Shown here: positions 1-5,348 of the stretch, piece after piece | How positions within the stretch are numbered: the stretch's first letter is position 1 | Layout: each line of letters opens with the position of its first letter | Origin: a virus | Virus record (IMG/VR): IMGVR_UViG_3300025759_000541 | Location: 1-27,672 of that record | Length of the DNA: 27,672 bases | Strand: one strand, 5' to 3' | Notes under the pieces: model-generated | Seen by the model: only the letters and a program-made list of their open reading frames with translations | Database searches by the model: none | Told to the model about the DNA's origin: nothing | Program-made: the position numbers and the translations under genes

Positions 1-319
1 TTAAGTTAGCATCTAATATCGGTTTTATGAAATAGTCAAATGAAACATCAAAATATTCCGATAATTTTTTAAGGTTAATTGCCTTACATTCATTAGTTCC
101 ACGTTCATATTTTTGAATCTGTTGGAACGTAATATTAATTGCTTTAGCTACCCTAGTTTGAGTATAACCTCTCATAAGCCTAATCTTCTTTAATTGTAAT
201 CCTACAATCTTAGTAAAGATTAACTCATCATCTTTTTCACTTATTCTCCATTGAGCCATTAACTCAATAAGTGATTGGTTGATTTCTTCGATAGTCGTAT
301 TAGTTCTTGGTTTGTGCAT
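1..319 (-). CDS. XRE/Cro-CI family DNA-binding protein, 3' end off the window
   Basis: The reading frame opens at an ATG (317-319) behind an AAGGAGAAAG ribosome binding site and is still open after 106 codons at the left edge, so the C-terminus is missing. Residues about 41-96 form a Cro/CI-type helix-turn-helix: a first helix (VGLQLKKIRLMRG), TQTRVAKAI, then the recognition segment FQQIQKYERG and a following SEYFDVSFDYF helix. The FQQ(V/I)QKYERG wording is typical of the XRE regulators common in alphaproteobacteria. Family membership is clear; the role is inferred. It may repress or tune the divergent control region at 2040-2351, but as the last visible gene of the leftward operon it would then act by feedback. 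It overlaps the preceding gene by 20 bases. Confidence 0.88.
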   Translation of the reverse strand, partial: MHKPRTNTTIEEINQSLIELMAQWRISEKDDELIFTKIVGLQLKKIRLMRGYTQTRVAKAINITFQQIQKYERGTNECKAINLKKLSEYFDVSFDYFIKPILDANL

Positions 320-449
320 TTTCTTTCTCCTTATTTAGTTTGTTATCAATTTCTTTTATTAATCTATTATTTTCATTAATTTGGGTTAATAGAATAATTT
401 TGTAAGCATATAATTCAACACTACTTGCTTCTTCTAGATTAAGCTGCAT
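300..449 (-). CDS. Small hypothetical protein (49 aa), leftward operon
   Basis: A 49-codon frame starts at ATG 447-449 with an excellent AGGAGAG ribosome binding site 5 bases upstream, and its stop lies inside the start of the XRE gene, so translation of the two is coupled. The N-terminal half is mildly hydrophobic and helical (YAYKIILLTQ) and the C-terminal half is charged, with a pattern rich in N, K and E that could form a short coiled coil. I do not recognise a family. The evidence that it is real is the strong ribosome binding site, the tight packing with neighbours on both sides and a continuous frame with no better alternative. It also overlaps the upstream gene by 11 bases. Confidence 0.6.
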   Translation of the reverse strand: MQLNLEEASSVELYAYKIILLTQINENNRLIKEIDNKLNKEKENAQTKN

Positions 450-666
450 TGTTCTCTCCTATATAGTTATATTTGTTGTTGATTCGTTCAAGCCAATCAG
501 AATAGAAATCTAATCTATAATAGTATTCATTATAGAAATTAACCTCGTCTTGAATAAGATCAGGGTTAGTATTAGTGGACATTTCTTCTCTGTATTTAAG
601 GTCTAAGTATTTAAACTTTAACTTTTCCATTAAATATTTGTATTGGTGTTTTTTAATTAAGGACAC
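439..666 (-). CDS. Hypothetical protein (75 aa), GTG start
   Basis: The frame begins with GTG at 664-666, preceded by GAGAGG six bases upstream inside the end of the lipoprotein gene. An in-frame ATG at residue 13 (628-630) lacks a ribosome binding site, so the GTG is preferred; the other choice would give 63 aa. The protein is soluble, rich in Tyr, Asn, Lys and Glu, with a predicted helical N-terminus (EKLKFKYLDLKYREEM) and the tail FYSDWLERINNKYNY. No family is recognised. It overlaps the lipoprotein gene by 14 bases and the next gene by 11, which supports a coupled polycistronic message. A function cannot be given from sequence. Confidence 0.6.
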   Translation of the reverse strand: MSLIKKHQYKYLMEKLKFKYLDLKYREEMSTNTNPDLIQDEVNFYNEYYYRLDFYSDWLERINNKYNYIGENNAA

Positions 667-931
667 TATGACCTCTCGATAAAACGCATTTTCTCATAAT
701 AGACTCATACTTTGTGTCCATTGTTGGGCTAACTGACCAAAATAAAATATTACTAACAAAATTAGAATTTTCTTTTTCTAGTGTTTTACAATGTTGTAAA
801 TCATTAGTTATTTCTTTTGCTTGGTCTGTATCAAAAGTTCCTGATCTTCCAGCAGTATCTATTAAAGGTTTATACGCACACGCAGATAATAGAGTGCAAG
901 AGATCGCTAGGGTTAGTATCGTTTTTTTCAT
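653..931 (-). CDS. Small lipoprotein (92 aa)
   Basis: The N-terminus is a textbook type II signal sequence: MKK, a hydrophobic stretch to residue 14, and the lipobox LSAC with the lipidated cysteine at residue 18. The mature part is about 75 aa, contains Cys48 and Cys82 that could pair in the periplasm, and begins AYKPLIDTAGRSGTFD; a C-terminal RKCVLSRGHSVLN segment resembles small glycine-zipper-type lipoproteins seen in bacteria and phages. The product should be attached to a periplasmic membrane face. Phage lipoproteins of this size are known to act in superinfection exclusion or lysis, but that is only a possibility here. The ribosome binding site (GAGAGG) stands about 12 bases from the ATG, longer than for its neighbours. 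Confidence 0.72.
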   Translation of the reverse strand: MKKTILTLAISCTLLSACAYKPLIDTAGRSGTFDTDQAKEITNDLQHCKTLEKENSNFVSNILFWSVSPTMDTKYESIMRKCVLSRGHSVLN

Positions 932-968
932 ATCTATTTTTTTCCTCTCTATAAAGTTGGTTGATGGT

Positions 969-985
969 ACTTCAAATTATGAAGT
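969..985. repeat. 6-bp inverted repeat (hairpin) directly after a stop codon
   Basis: ACTTCA (969-974) and TGAAGT (980-985) are perfect inverted repeats around a 5-base loop. In the leftward message the hairpin follows immediately after the stop codon of the 986-1276 gene, in the only gap (54 bases) inside this operon. There is no T-run after it, so it is not a classical terminator; an attenuating or RNA-stabilising role is possible. The repeat is short and A/T-rich and may be chance. Confidence 0.35.
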
Positions 986-1276
986 TTAAATGCCAACTCC
1001 TTTTTTTTCTGTTTCAATTTGAACAGTTTTTCCAGTAACACTTTTTCCTTGTGTGTACTCTTGTCGTACTGCTCTTGAACCTGAAACATTTTTTTTGGGT
1101 TCATTAGCTTTCCTTATTTGAGCCACTTGGTTTTCCAAGTAACTATCTACAGGATTGATTAAATCAATTTCGTCCTGTAAATCTTGTAATCCACCAAGAG
1201 TCATATCTCGGTGGAAAATCTGTTTAAACTTTTTAGCAATCTCTTTACTAAAGTTTGAGTTGTTTGGTATTCTCAT
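986..1276 (-). CDS. Hypothetical protein (96 aa)
   Basis: A 96-codon leftward frame starting at ATG 1274-1276, overlapping the preceding stop as TAATG, with GGAAAAC upstream as a modest ribosome binding site. The N-terminal half is helical (FSKEIAKKFKQIFHRDMT then GLQDLQDEIDLI); the C-terminal 40 residues are polar, basic and probably disordered (EPKKNVSGSRAVRQEY). No signal peptide, membrane segment or recognised motif. The location in a coupled operon with other very small genes suggests an accessory, early-expressed role such as host modulation, but this is inference from context only. Confidence 0.6.
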   Translation of the reverse strand: MRIPNNSNFSKEIAKKFKQIFHRDMTLGGLQDLQDEIDLINPVDSYLENQVAQIRKANEPKKNVSGSRAVRQEYTQGKSVTGKTVQIETEKKGVGI

Positions 1277-1431
1277 TATTTGTTTTCCTTTGTTACTTTT
1301 TCTGTAGCCTTAACAAATATATCTAAAAATTCTTTTAAATCATTATCAGTTAAGTTTTTCATACTTGCAGAATGTTTATCTGCTAATTTTCTAACTTCAG
1401 TTAATGTTTTGTTATCCCAATTATTTTTCAT
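1276..1431 (-). CDS. Small hypothetical protein (51 aa)
   Basis: A 51-codon frame with ATG at 1429-1431 behind GGGGAGAGAAGTA, one of the best ribosome binding sites in the operon. It starts by overlapping the stop of the 21-residue upstream frame (TAATG) and ends by overlapping the next start in the same way. The protein is charged and helical, beginning MKNNWDNKTLTEVRKLADK, with a C-terminal ATEKVTKENK tail; it looks like a compact two-helix protein. No family is recognised. Being wedged between two one-base stop/start overlaps makes a real gene much more likely than chance. Confidence 0.55.
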   Translation of the reverse strand: MKNNWDNKTLTEVRKLADKHSASMKNLTDNDLKEFLDIFVKATEKVTKENK

Positions 1432-1496
1432 TACTTCTCTCCCCATATTAAAGTTATTACTATAGATAATGCTAAAGCTAAATATAAATGTTCCAT
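1431..1496 (-). CDS. Tiny single-pass membrane peptide (21 aa)
   Basis: ATG at 1494-1496 opens a 21-residue frame, MEHLYLALALSIVITLIWGE plus K, that is almost entirely one hydrophobic transmembrane helix. It begins one base after the stop of the 1498-1854 gene, with GGGGG about eight bases upstream, and its TAA overlaps the next ATG. Its own 3' end (GGGGAGAGAAG) supplies the ribosome binding site of the following gene, so this stretch could also be only a leader. Tiny membrane peptides are frequent in phages; no specific role can be assigned. Confidence 0.4.
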   Translation of the reverse strand: MEHLYLALALSIVITLIWGEK

Positions 1497-1497
1497 T

Positions 1498-1854
1498 TTA
1501 ATTTTCCCCCACAACATATGAGTAATGATTTTGAGGGTGTGGATATAATCCTAAATCTGTAAAAAATTTTACAAATTTTACTTCAAGTTCCTGACCCAAT
1601 GTCCAAAAATACTCGCTGTCATGTGATAGATAATCCCATGAGTTAGCACCGTCCATTGATAAATGAAATTTATTTTTATCATTAAGCCAGTAATAAAACC
1701 AAACCTTACGACCTAATACTTCATCAGTTGCTGAAACTTCTTTTACACTTTCTGAATTAGGACACGTTCTAACTTGAACACTTTTCTTATCCCAACCGTC
1801 AGGTAATATTTCAGTTAAGATTTTAATTAATTGTTTTTCTGTAAGTTTTTTCAT
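1498..1854 (-). CDS. Hypothetical protein (118 aa)
   Basis: The frame starts at ATG 1852-1854, overlapping the previous stop (TAATG), with GGAGAGAG eight bases upstream. It encodes a soluble, aromatic-rich protein: a helical N-terminus (MKKLTEKQLIKILTEILPDG), a central segment with DEVLGRKVWFYYWLNDK and a C-terminal part with YLSHDSEYFWTLGQELE and FFTDLGLYPHPQNHYSY. The alternation suggests a small alpha/beta fold. I do not recognise the family. It is the largest gene of the leftward operon and has no membrane or secretion signal. Confidence 0.65.
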   Translation of the reverse strand: MKKLTEKQLIKILTEILPDGWDKKSVQVRTCPNSESVKEVSATDEVLGRKVWFYYWLNDKNKFHLSMDGANSWDYLSHDSEYFWTLGQELEVKFVKFFTDLGLYPHPQNHYSYVVGEN

Positions 1855-2039
1855 TATGCTCTCTCCTTGTTATTAATTAAATGGAAATAATCACTTGGGA
1901 TATAATTTTTTGGATATACACCAACTTTGTCATGGTGCGTATCTCCATGTTTTTCCATACATGGTTTGCAAAAGCTATTTGAAAAAGGGTGTGTCCAAAT
2001 TTCTTTTGGTTGATCGTTACAAATTAAACATTTCTTCAT
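1854..2039 (-). CDS. Small zinc-ribbon-like protein (61 aa), first gene of leftward operon
   Basis: Residues Cys4, Cys7, Cys24 and Cys27 (CLIC and CKPC) make a CxxC-N16-CxxC pattern typical of a small zinc-binding knuckle; His17 and the HGDTHH run may help. The chosen start is ATG 2037-2039 because it has AAAGGAGAGAGA directly upstream; an earlier in-frame ATG at 2073-2075 would add 12 Asn/Lys-rich residues and consume that ribosome binding site. The gene heads the leftward transcription unit and its stop overlaps the next start (TAATG). Zinc-ribbon mini-proteins in phages often bind nucleic acid or host RNA polymerase, but no such role is shown here. Confidence 0.6.
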   Translation of the reverse strand: MKKCLICNDQPKEIWTHPFSNSFCKPCMEKHGDTHHDKVGVYPKNYIPSDYFHLINNKERA

Positions 2040-2104
2040 TCTCTCTCCTTTGTTATTGTTTTTTTTAATTAACATATTTAAGTATTTAACTATAAAACAA
2101 GTTG

Positions 2105-2114
2105 TATTGCAATA
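2105..2114. promoter_or_regulatory. Perfect 10-bp palindrome, operator candidate
   Basis: TATTGCAATA is a perfect dyad lying 66 bases upstream of the leftward operon's first start codon. The weak -35 element of the leftward promoter (TTGCAA) is its core, so a repressor bound here would block that promoter. No second copy was seen nearby, and operators of Cro/CI proteins usually occur in sets, so this remains a candidate. Confidence 0.35.
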
Positions 2115-2242
2115 GCTTTATTTATCGCATAAAACCTAGCTTTTTTAACTAATTTAACCCTTACAAGTTTTATTTCTTGTTTTATTTTCAAATCAGATAT
2201 AAAAAACGAATCAATAAAGATATGAATATAAAAAAAAAAATG

Positions 2243-2346
2243 CTAGAGAGAACTGTCGCAAGACAAGTATTTATATTTTCATATCATAATACTTCGGCTG
2301 ATCTGAATACCTCTCTCTTATTTGGGTCAGCCATTAATAGGGAGAA
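2243..2346 (+). promoter_or_regulatory. Structured 5' leader RNA candidate with possible pseudoknot
   Basis: Upstream of the start at 2352 four pairing elements follow each other. TGTC-GCAA-GACA (2254-2265) is a 4-bp stem capped by a GNRA tetraloop. AAGTATT (2265-2271) pairs with AATACTT (2288-2294), with an inner ATAT-TTTC-ATAT stem (2273-2284). GGCTGA (2296-2301) pairs with TCAGCC (2327-2332). AGAGAG (2245-2250) can pair with CTCTCT (2311-2316), which crosses the GGCTGA stem and would make a pseudoknot. The same CTCTC can instead pair with GGGAG (2340-2344), the ribosome binding site of the next gene. This is the layout of a translational switch, but it is read by eye only and I recognise no named riboswitch class. 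Confidence 0.4.
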
Positions 2347-2351
2347 TAGAG

Positions 2352-2648
2352 ATGAAGCAACTAGATATATTTGATACTGACTACGAGTCTTGTAATTATA
2401 CTGACACAAGCCAACAAGCACTTGCCACAATAAAACCTAAAATAAAAACTAAAAGAGAACAGGTTTATGATTTTGTAAAACTACAATCATCTACTAATTA
2501 TGAAATATCAGATGAATTAGAAATGCCTTTGAGTTCTGTTTGTGGTAGGGTTAGAGAATTACAAATTTTAAATTTGGTAGAGGACTCTGGTTTAAGACGA
2601 GAAACTAAATATGGAAAACAAGCGATAGTATGGCAAAGAAAAAAGTAG
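2352..2648 (+). CDS. Winged-helix DNA-binding protein (98 aa), first rightward gene
   Basis: The start is ATG 2352 behind AGGGAGAATAGAG; an upstream TTG at 2322 in the same frame would overrun that ribosome binding site and the leader hairpin, and is rejected. Residues about 36-95 form a small winged helix: KTKREQVYDFVKLQ, TNYEISDELEMPLSSVCGRV as helix-turn-helix with the recognition helix at SSVCGRVREL, and a wing ending KYGKQAIVW. This pattern (SSV-GR-REL, GxxRxTKYGxxAIVW) is frequent in phage early proteins, presumed regulators. It leads the rightward early genes and overlaps the nuclease gene by 19 bases. The first 30 residues are polar and probably unstructured. Confidence 0.75.
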   Translation: MKQLDIFDTDYESCNYTDTSQQALATIKPKIKTKREQVYDFVKLQSSTNYEISDELEMPLSSVCGRVRELQILNLVEDSGLRRETKYGKQAIVWQRKK

Positions 2649-2962
2649 CTACAAAGGACGAGAGAGAGCATATGAGCAAGGTTGCTAGTTTAGGGTGTTG
2701 GGTATGTCAAAGACCAGCTAATGTGCATCACATACGTCCCATTGGGCTAGGAATAGGCAGAAGATCAAGCCACTACGATACCATTCCACTTTGCTACGAA
2801 CATCATCAAGGACAATTCAGTATTCATAACTGTAAGCAACAGTTTGAAGATATGTATGGGAAAGAAACTTTTATATTACAGGAAGTAAAAAAATTAGTAG
2901 CAGACATGGAACAAGCAAACGACTTATTTAATTTTTACAACAAACATAAGGGAGAACTATAA
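2630..2962 (+). CDS. Ref-like / HNH-type nuclease (110 aa)
   Basis: The protein shows the ordered metal-binding and catalytic pattern of Ref-type recombination nucleases related to phage P1 Ref: Cys23-x2-Cys26, the His33-His34 pair in NVHHIRPIGLGIGRR, SSHYDTIPLC with Cys55, His58-His59 in the EHHQG motif, and His66 in SIHN, followed by QFEDMYGKET. In that family the nuclease is RecA-dependent and cuts DNA at displaced strands; by inference it helps phage recombination or host DNA breakdown. It begins ATG 2630 inside the preceding gene and ends with a TAATG overlap into the next. An alternative name would be a DUF968/HNH protein; the HH-x23-HH layout favours Ref. Confidence 0.75.
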   Translation: MAKKKVATKDEREHMSKVASLGCWVCQRPANVHHIRPIGLGIGRRSSHYDTIPLCYEHHQGQFSIHNCKQQFEDMYGKETFILQEVKKLVADMEQANDLFNFYNKHKGEL

Positions 2963-3126
2963 TGGCAGAAATGAGAGATGAACACTTTGAGGTAATATCT
3001 AACAATAGAGCAAGAGAGTATGAGAAACAAAAAAAGACCACAAATATAATTAAGACTCTGTTAAACAGATATTCAAAAAAACAATTAATCGAGATGATCG
3101 AGAAAGAGAGCAATAATGGAATCTAG
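2962..3126 (+). CDS. Small helical hypothetical protein (54 aa)
   Basis: A 54-codon frame opened by ATG at 2962-2964, overlapping the previous stop as TAATG, with GGGAG about six bases upstream. It overlaps the next gene by 11 bases. The sequence is charged and helix-forming (EHFEVISNNRAREYEKQKKT then NIIKTLLNRYSKKQLIEMIE). No family is recognised. Small proteins of this kind lie beside replication genes in many phages, but the role here is unknown. Both flanking overlaps support it as coding. Confidence 0.6.
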   Translation: MAEMRDEHFEVISNNRAREYEKQKKTTNIIKTLLNRYSKKQLIEMIEKESNNGI

Positions 3127-3685
3127 AAAGTCGGGCTATTTTTTAGTCTATCGTGATGTTTGGAAACACAAAGTCTTTAAGAATTTAATTCAATCTAGTA
3201 TTTGGCTTTATATGATTAGTTCAGCTAGTCATCAGGATAAAACTCTAAGATTTTTAGATAGTCCAATATTTGTTAAGAGAACTGAATTAATATTTCCATT
3301 AAGAAAGAACTCTACGATTTGGGGAATAAGCTATTCTGAAATGAGAACTTTAATCCTAAGGTTGAAAAGACGAGGCATGATTAGCACTCGTTTGCACCAC
3401 CTACAGCCCAGCAACAACCACCCTAGCCGAAAAATAACGATAATAAGTGTTATAAACTACGACAAATTTCAGTACGTAGATGACACGCAACCACCTACAG
3501 CCCACCTATCGCCTCATACTAATAAACAAGTAACTAATAAACAAATACTAACTAGTGAGATTAAAAAGTCTAGCAAGGAAGATTATGAAAAAGTAGGAGA
3601 AGAAGGTCATTACGTTATACTCCGAAAAGACAATAAGAAGTATTTGAAACATAAATTTAAAGATGAACCTTTGAAAGCCTATTAA
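3116..3685 (+). CDS. Helix-turn-helix replication-type protein (189 aa)
   Basis: The N-terminal 95 residues resemble the winged-helix domain of phage replisome organisers and primosomal proteins: GYFLVYRDVWKHKVFKN, then SIWLYMISSASHQ, a segment FPLRKNSTIWGISYSEMRTL, and RLKRRGMISTR as recognition helix and wing, ending in a beta segment KITIISVINYDKFQ. Residues 120-165 are a polar linker rich in Thr, Asn and Lys, and the C-terminus GHYVILRKDNKKYLKHKF is basic. In related phages such proteins bind the origin and recruit the replicative helicase; that is inferred, since no helicase or polymerase gene is in the window. It starts inside the previous small gene and ends with a TAATG overlap. Confidence 0.65.
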   Translation: MESRKSGYFLVYRDVWKHKVFKNLIQSSIWLYMISSASHQDKTLRFLDSPIFVKRTELIFPLRKNSTIWGISYSEMRTLILRLKRRGMISTRLHHLQPSNNHPSRKITIISVINYDKFQYVDDTQPPTAHLSPHTNKQVTNKQILTSEIKKSSKEDYEKVGEEGHYVILRKDNKKYLKHKFKDEPLKAY

Positions 3686-3819
3686 TGAAAAATATACTTC
3701 GTATTTTTAAATATTGCAGAAAACGTATAATTGCTTTAAGTATTGAAAATAGACAACTTAAAATGCAAATTGAATATCTTAGAGCAATAATACAATCTGA
3801 CGACAATGTTAAACATTAA
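3685..3819 (+). CDS. Small basic coiled-coil-like protein (44 aa)
   Basis: ATG 3685 overlaps the replication-type gene's stop (TAATG) and the frame ends at TAA 3817-3819, again overlapping the next ATG. The 44-residue product begins with a basic amphipathic stretch (MKNILRIFKYCRKRIIALSI) and continues with ENRQLKMQIEYLRAIIQSD, which has a leucine/isoleucine heptad pattern suited to a short coiled coil. No family recognised. Its evidence is the exact one-base coupling on both sides rather than homology. It may be a partner subunit of a neighbouring DNA protein, but this is a guess. Confidence 0.55.
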   Translation: MKNILRIFKYCRKRIIALSIENRQLKMQIEYLRAIIQSDDNVKH

Positions 3820-4127
3820 TGCCACAATTAGAACACATTTCATATGGGAGAAAAAAGATTAAGGTTAGCTTTGAAATCCTAGAACAAATGTATGCTTATT
3901 ATGAACCCAATAAAAACTTGCTTGTGATTGATAAGAGAGTAAAAGGATTAAAGCTATTCAATACGATCATGCACGAGTTATTTCATATTATAATTAATCT
4001 AGCTGATATAAATGTTAATAAACGAGGAGAAGAACCTATTGCACAGGCTATTGGAGATGGCTATGAGAAAGTCTTTAGACAGAACCCTAAACTATGGACA
4101 TTACTCACAAAATTACTAAAAGTATGA
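3819..4127 (+). CDS. HExxH metallopeptidase-like protein (102 aa)
   Basis: The centre carries the zinc-protease motif His52-Glu53-Leu-Phe-His56 in MHELFHIIINLADI, preceded by a beta strand NLLVIDKRVKGLKLFN, and followed by Glu71-Glu72 in KRGEEPIAQAIGDGYEKVF, which supplies a likely third zinc ligand. This HExxH...E layout is that of small gluzincin-like peptidases such as the ImmA/IrrE group and SprT-like proteins. ImmA-type enzymes cleave phage repressors, and an XRE regulator does exist in this window, so regulated proteolysis is one idea; it is inference. At 102 aa it is a minimal catalytic domain. It overlaps the methyltransferase gene by four bases (ATGA). Confidence 0.68.
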   Translation: MPQLEHISYGRKKIKVSFEILEQMYAYYEPNKNLLVIDKRVKGLKLFNTIMHELFHIIINLADINVNKRGEEPIAQAIGDGYEKVFRQNPKLWTLLTKLLKV

Positions 4128-4666
4128 AAAGCACAACTTTATCTTACATTGGACATAATGCTAATAACGATAGAAACGAAAATGATTTTTACGAAACACC
4201 ATTAGACGCAATACAAGATTTAATTAAACATGAAAAATTTGATGGTAAAATTTGGGAATGTTCTTGTGGGAATGGTGCTATTTCAAAACCTTTAATTGAT
4301 AATGGTTATAATGTTTATAGTTCAGATTTAATTGATAGAGGTTATGGAGATATAAAGGACTTTTTAAAAACAAATGAAAAACATGATAATATTATAACTA
4401 ACCCACCTTTTAATATTGCTACAGAGTTTGCTTTACATGGATTAAATTCTATTAATAACAAAATGGCTTTATTGCTTAAATTATCATTTTTAGAAGGTAA
4501 AAAAAGATCATCTGTTTTATTTAGTCAAAATAATTTAAAAAAAGTATTAGTATTTTCAAGAAGATTAGGTTTTAAGAAAAAAGATAAAAAAGGTGGACTA
4601 ATGGCTTTTGCTTGGTTTATATGGGAAAAAGATTATAATGGAAAACCTAAAATTGAATGGTTATGA
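4124..4666 (+). CDS. DNA N6-adenine methyltransferase-like protein (180 aa)
   Basis: Motif I (S-adenosylmethionine binding) is ECSCGNGAIS at residues 45-54, an acidic motif II is SSDLIDRG around Asp68, and motif IV is NPPF at residues 93-96, the signature of amino-methyltransferases that act on adenine N6. The opening DFYETP (21-26) is common in phage Dam-like enzymes. I prefer ATG 4124, which gives the usual ATGA overlap with the previous stop; ATG 4094 in the same frame would add 10 residues. No restriction enzyme partner is visible, so this is an orphan methyltransferase that may protect phage DNA. No target-recognition domain is obvious; the C-terminal part is lysine-rich. Confidence 0.82.
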   Translation: MKSTTLSYIGHNANNDRNENDFYETPLDAIQDLIKHEKFDGKIWECSCGNGAISKPLIDNGYNVYSSDLIDRGYGDIKDFLKTNEKHDNIITNPPFNIATEFALHGLNSINNKMALLLKLSFLEGKKRSSVLFSQNNLKKVLVFSRRLGFKKKDKKGGLMAFAWFIWEKDYNGKPKIEWL

Positions 4667-5043
4667 AAAACGACATAAATAAGACAAATGACACAATTCA
4701 AACACAATCTATAGGACGACCTAAGAAAGAACTAGATGAAGATGTTATTGCAAAACTTAGTCAGATAGGTTGCACACAAGAAGAAATAGGTGCTGTTGTT
4801 GGAATATCTGCTAGAACACTACAAAGACGATATGCCGATCTAATACAGGATAATAAAAACATTGGTAGAAGTTCACTTAGAAAAAAACTATGGTCTAAAG
4901 CTATGAGAGGACAAGGAAACGATAAACTACTTATTTGGTTATCTAAACAAGAACTAGGTATGCAAGATAGAGTTCACACTACATCTACTGTTGAACCATT
5001 ACCATTAATCATAGAAGCTAAAGCAGAAGATATAGATGGCTAA
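4663..5043 (+). CDS. terS: Small terminase subunit-like DNA-binding protein (126 aa)
   Basis: The start is ATG 4663, overlapping the previous stop (ATGA); an ATG two codons upstream is possible. The protein has GRPKKELDED at residues 18-27, then a helix-turn-helix (TQEEIGAVVGISARTLQRR, about 38-56), then a helical part RSSLRKKLWSKAMRGQGNDK and the short motif LLIWLSKQELGMQD. This order (GRPKK, helix-turn-helix with TLQRRYAD, then KLLIWLGKQxLGQxD) is that of small terminase or DNA-packaging proteins in many alphaproteobacterial phages. It would recognise the packaging site and deliver DNA to the large subunit. The large-subunit gene is 3.4 kb away rather than adjacent. Confidence 0.72.
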   Translation: MKNDINKTNDTIQTQSIGRPKKELDEDVIAKLSQIGCTQEEIGAVVGISARTLQRRYADLIQDNKNIGRSSLRKKLWSKAMRGQGNDKLLIWLSKQELGMQDRVHTTSTVEPLPLIIEAKAEDIDG

Positions 5044-5173
5044 ACAAAAATTTACACACTTTATTCCAAGAGATAAACCACCTAAAAGAGGTGCTGGAAA
5101 ACATAAGAAGAATAAATCAAAACACGAAAAACGACAACAAAAACAAACAAGGTATAAAGGACAAGGGAGATAA
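5036..5173 (+). CDS. Small highly basic protein (45 aa)
   Basis: A 45-codon frame begins ATG 5036, inside the last codons of the small-terminase gene, and ends TAA 5171-5173, just before the next start. The protein is strongly basic (FIPRDKPPKRGAGKHKKNK) and contains no acidic residue except one Asp and one Glu. The opening FTHFIPRDKPPKRG is a wording I associate with small proteins in marine phages. A role in binding nucleic acid is chemically plausible. The reading frame is not broken by its very high Arg/Lys content and the coupling to both neighbours supports it. Confidence 0.6.
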   Translation: MAKQKFTHFIPRDKPPKRGAGKHKKNKSKHEKRQQKQTRYKGQGR

Positions 5174-5174
5174 T

Positions 5175-5348
5175 ATGGAAGATATAGGAGAGAATACTTT
5201 TCTTAAATTAAGAGAAGAAAAACTAAGACTCAAAGAAGAACTAGAGCAAGTAAAAATACAAAGAGATATTGCTCTTAAAAGACTTAAAAAAATATCAACA
5301 ACATTAGCATCAGTAGTGGAGTATATCAATGGAAGTAAAAAGAAGTAA
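5175..5348 (+). CDS. Small coiled-coil protein (57 aa)
   Basis: The start is ATG 5175, directly after the previous stop and behind AAGGGAGATAAT; a more upstream ATG in the same frame (5091) would read through the whole basic gene and lacks a ribosome binding site. Residues 8-45 are one long charged helix (FLKLREEKLRLKEELEQVK and on) with a clear Leu/Ile heptad, then TTLASVVEYINGSKKK. It should form a coiled-coil dimer or trimer. No family recognised. It overlaps the next gene by 20 bases. Confidence 0.6.
   Translation: MEDIGENTFLKLREEKLRLKEELEQVKIQRDIALKRLKKISTTLASVVEYINGSKKK

Larger units (their letters stand above)
2040..2351. promoter_or_regulatory. Divergent control region between the leftward and rightward operons
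   Basis: This 312-base stretch holds no supported gene. It is very A/T-rich and contains several dyads: the perfect palindrome TATTGCAATA (2105-2114), ACAA-g-TTGT (2097-2105), and ACAAG-N8-CTTGT (2164-2180). These are operator-like and could bind the XRE protein encoded at the left edge. A weak leftward promoter can be read on the minus strand as TTGCAA (2112-2107), 18 bases, TAAATA (2088-2083); a weak rightward one as TTGTTT (2177-2182), 15 bases, TATAAA (2198-2203). Neither is a strong match, so only the presence of a control region, not exact promoters, is claimed. The right third is the structured leader listed separately. Confidence 0.6.

Noticed and set aside
1280-1465. Rightward frame of 61 codons opposite the leftward mini-genes
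   Set aside because: It covers the complementary strand of two coupled leftward genes that have better ribosome binding sites; no start signal.
2243-2346. Leader as a glutamine, SAM or preQ1 riboswitch
   Set aside because: I could not match the conserved cores of these classes; only a generic structured leader is claimed.
2322-2351. Upstream TTG start for the winged-helix gene
   Set aside because: It would place the start inside the leader hairpin region and use up the AGGGAG ribosome binding site that serves ATG 2352.
2177-2374. Rightward 65-codon frame across the control region
   Set aside because: It consists of A/T-rich intergenic sequence, lacks a ribosome binding site, ends inside the winged-helix gene and overlaps palindromes and the structured leader.
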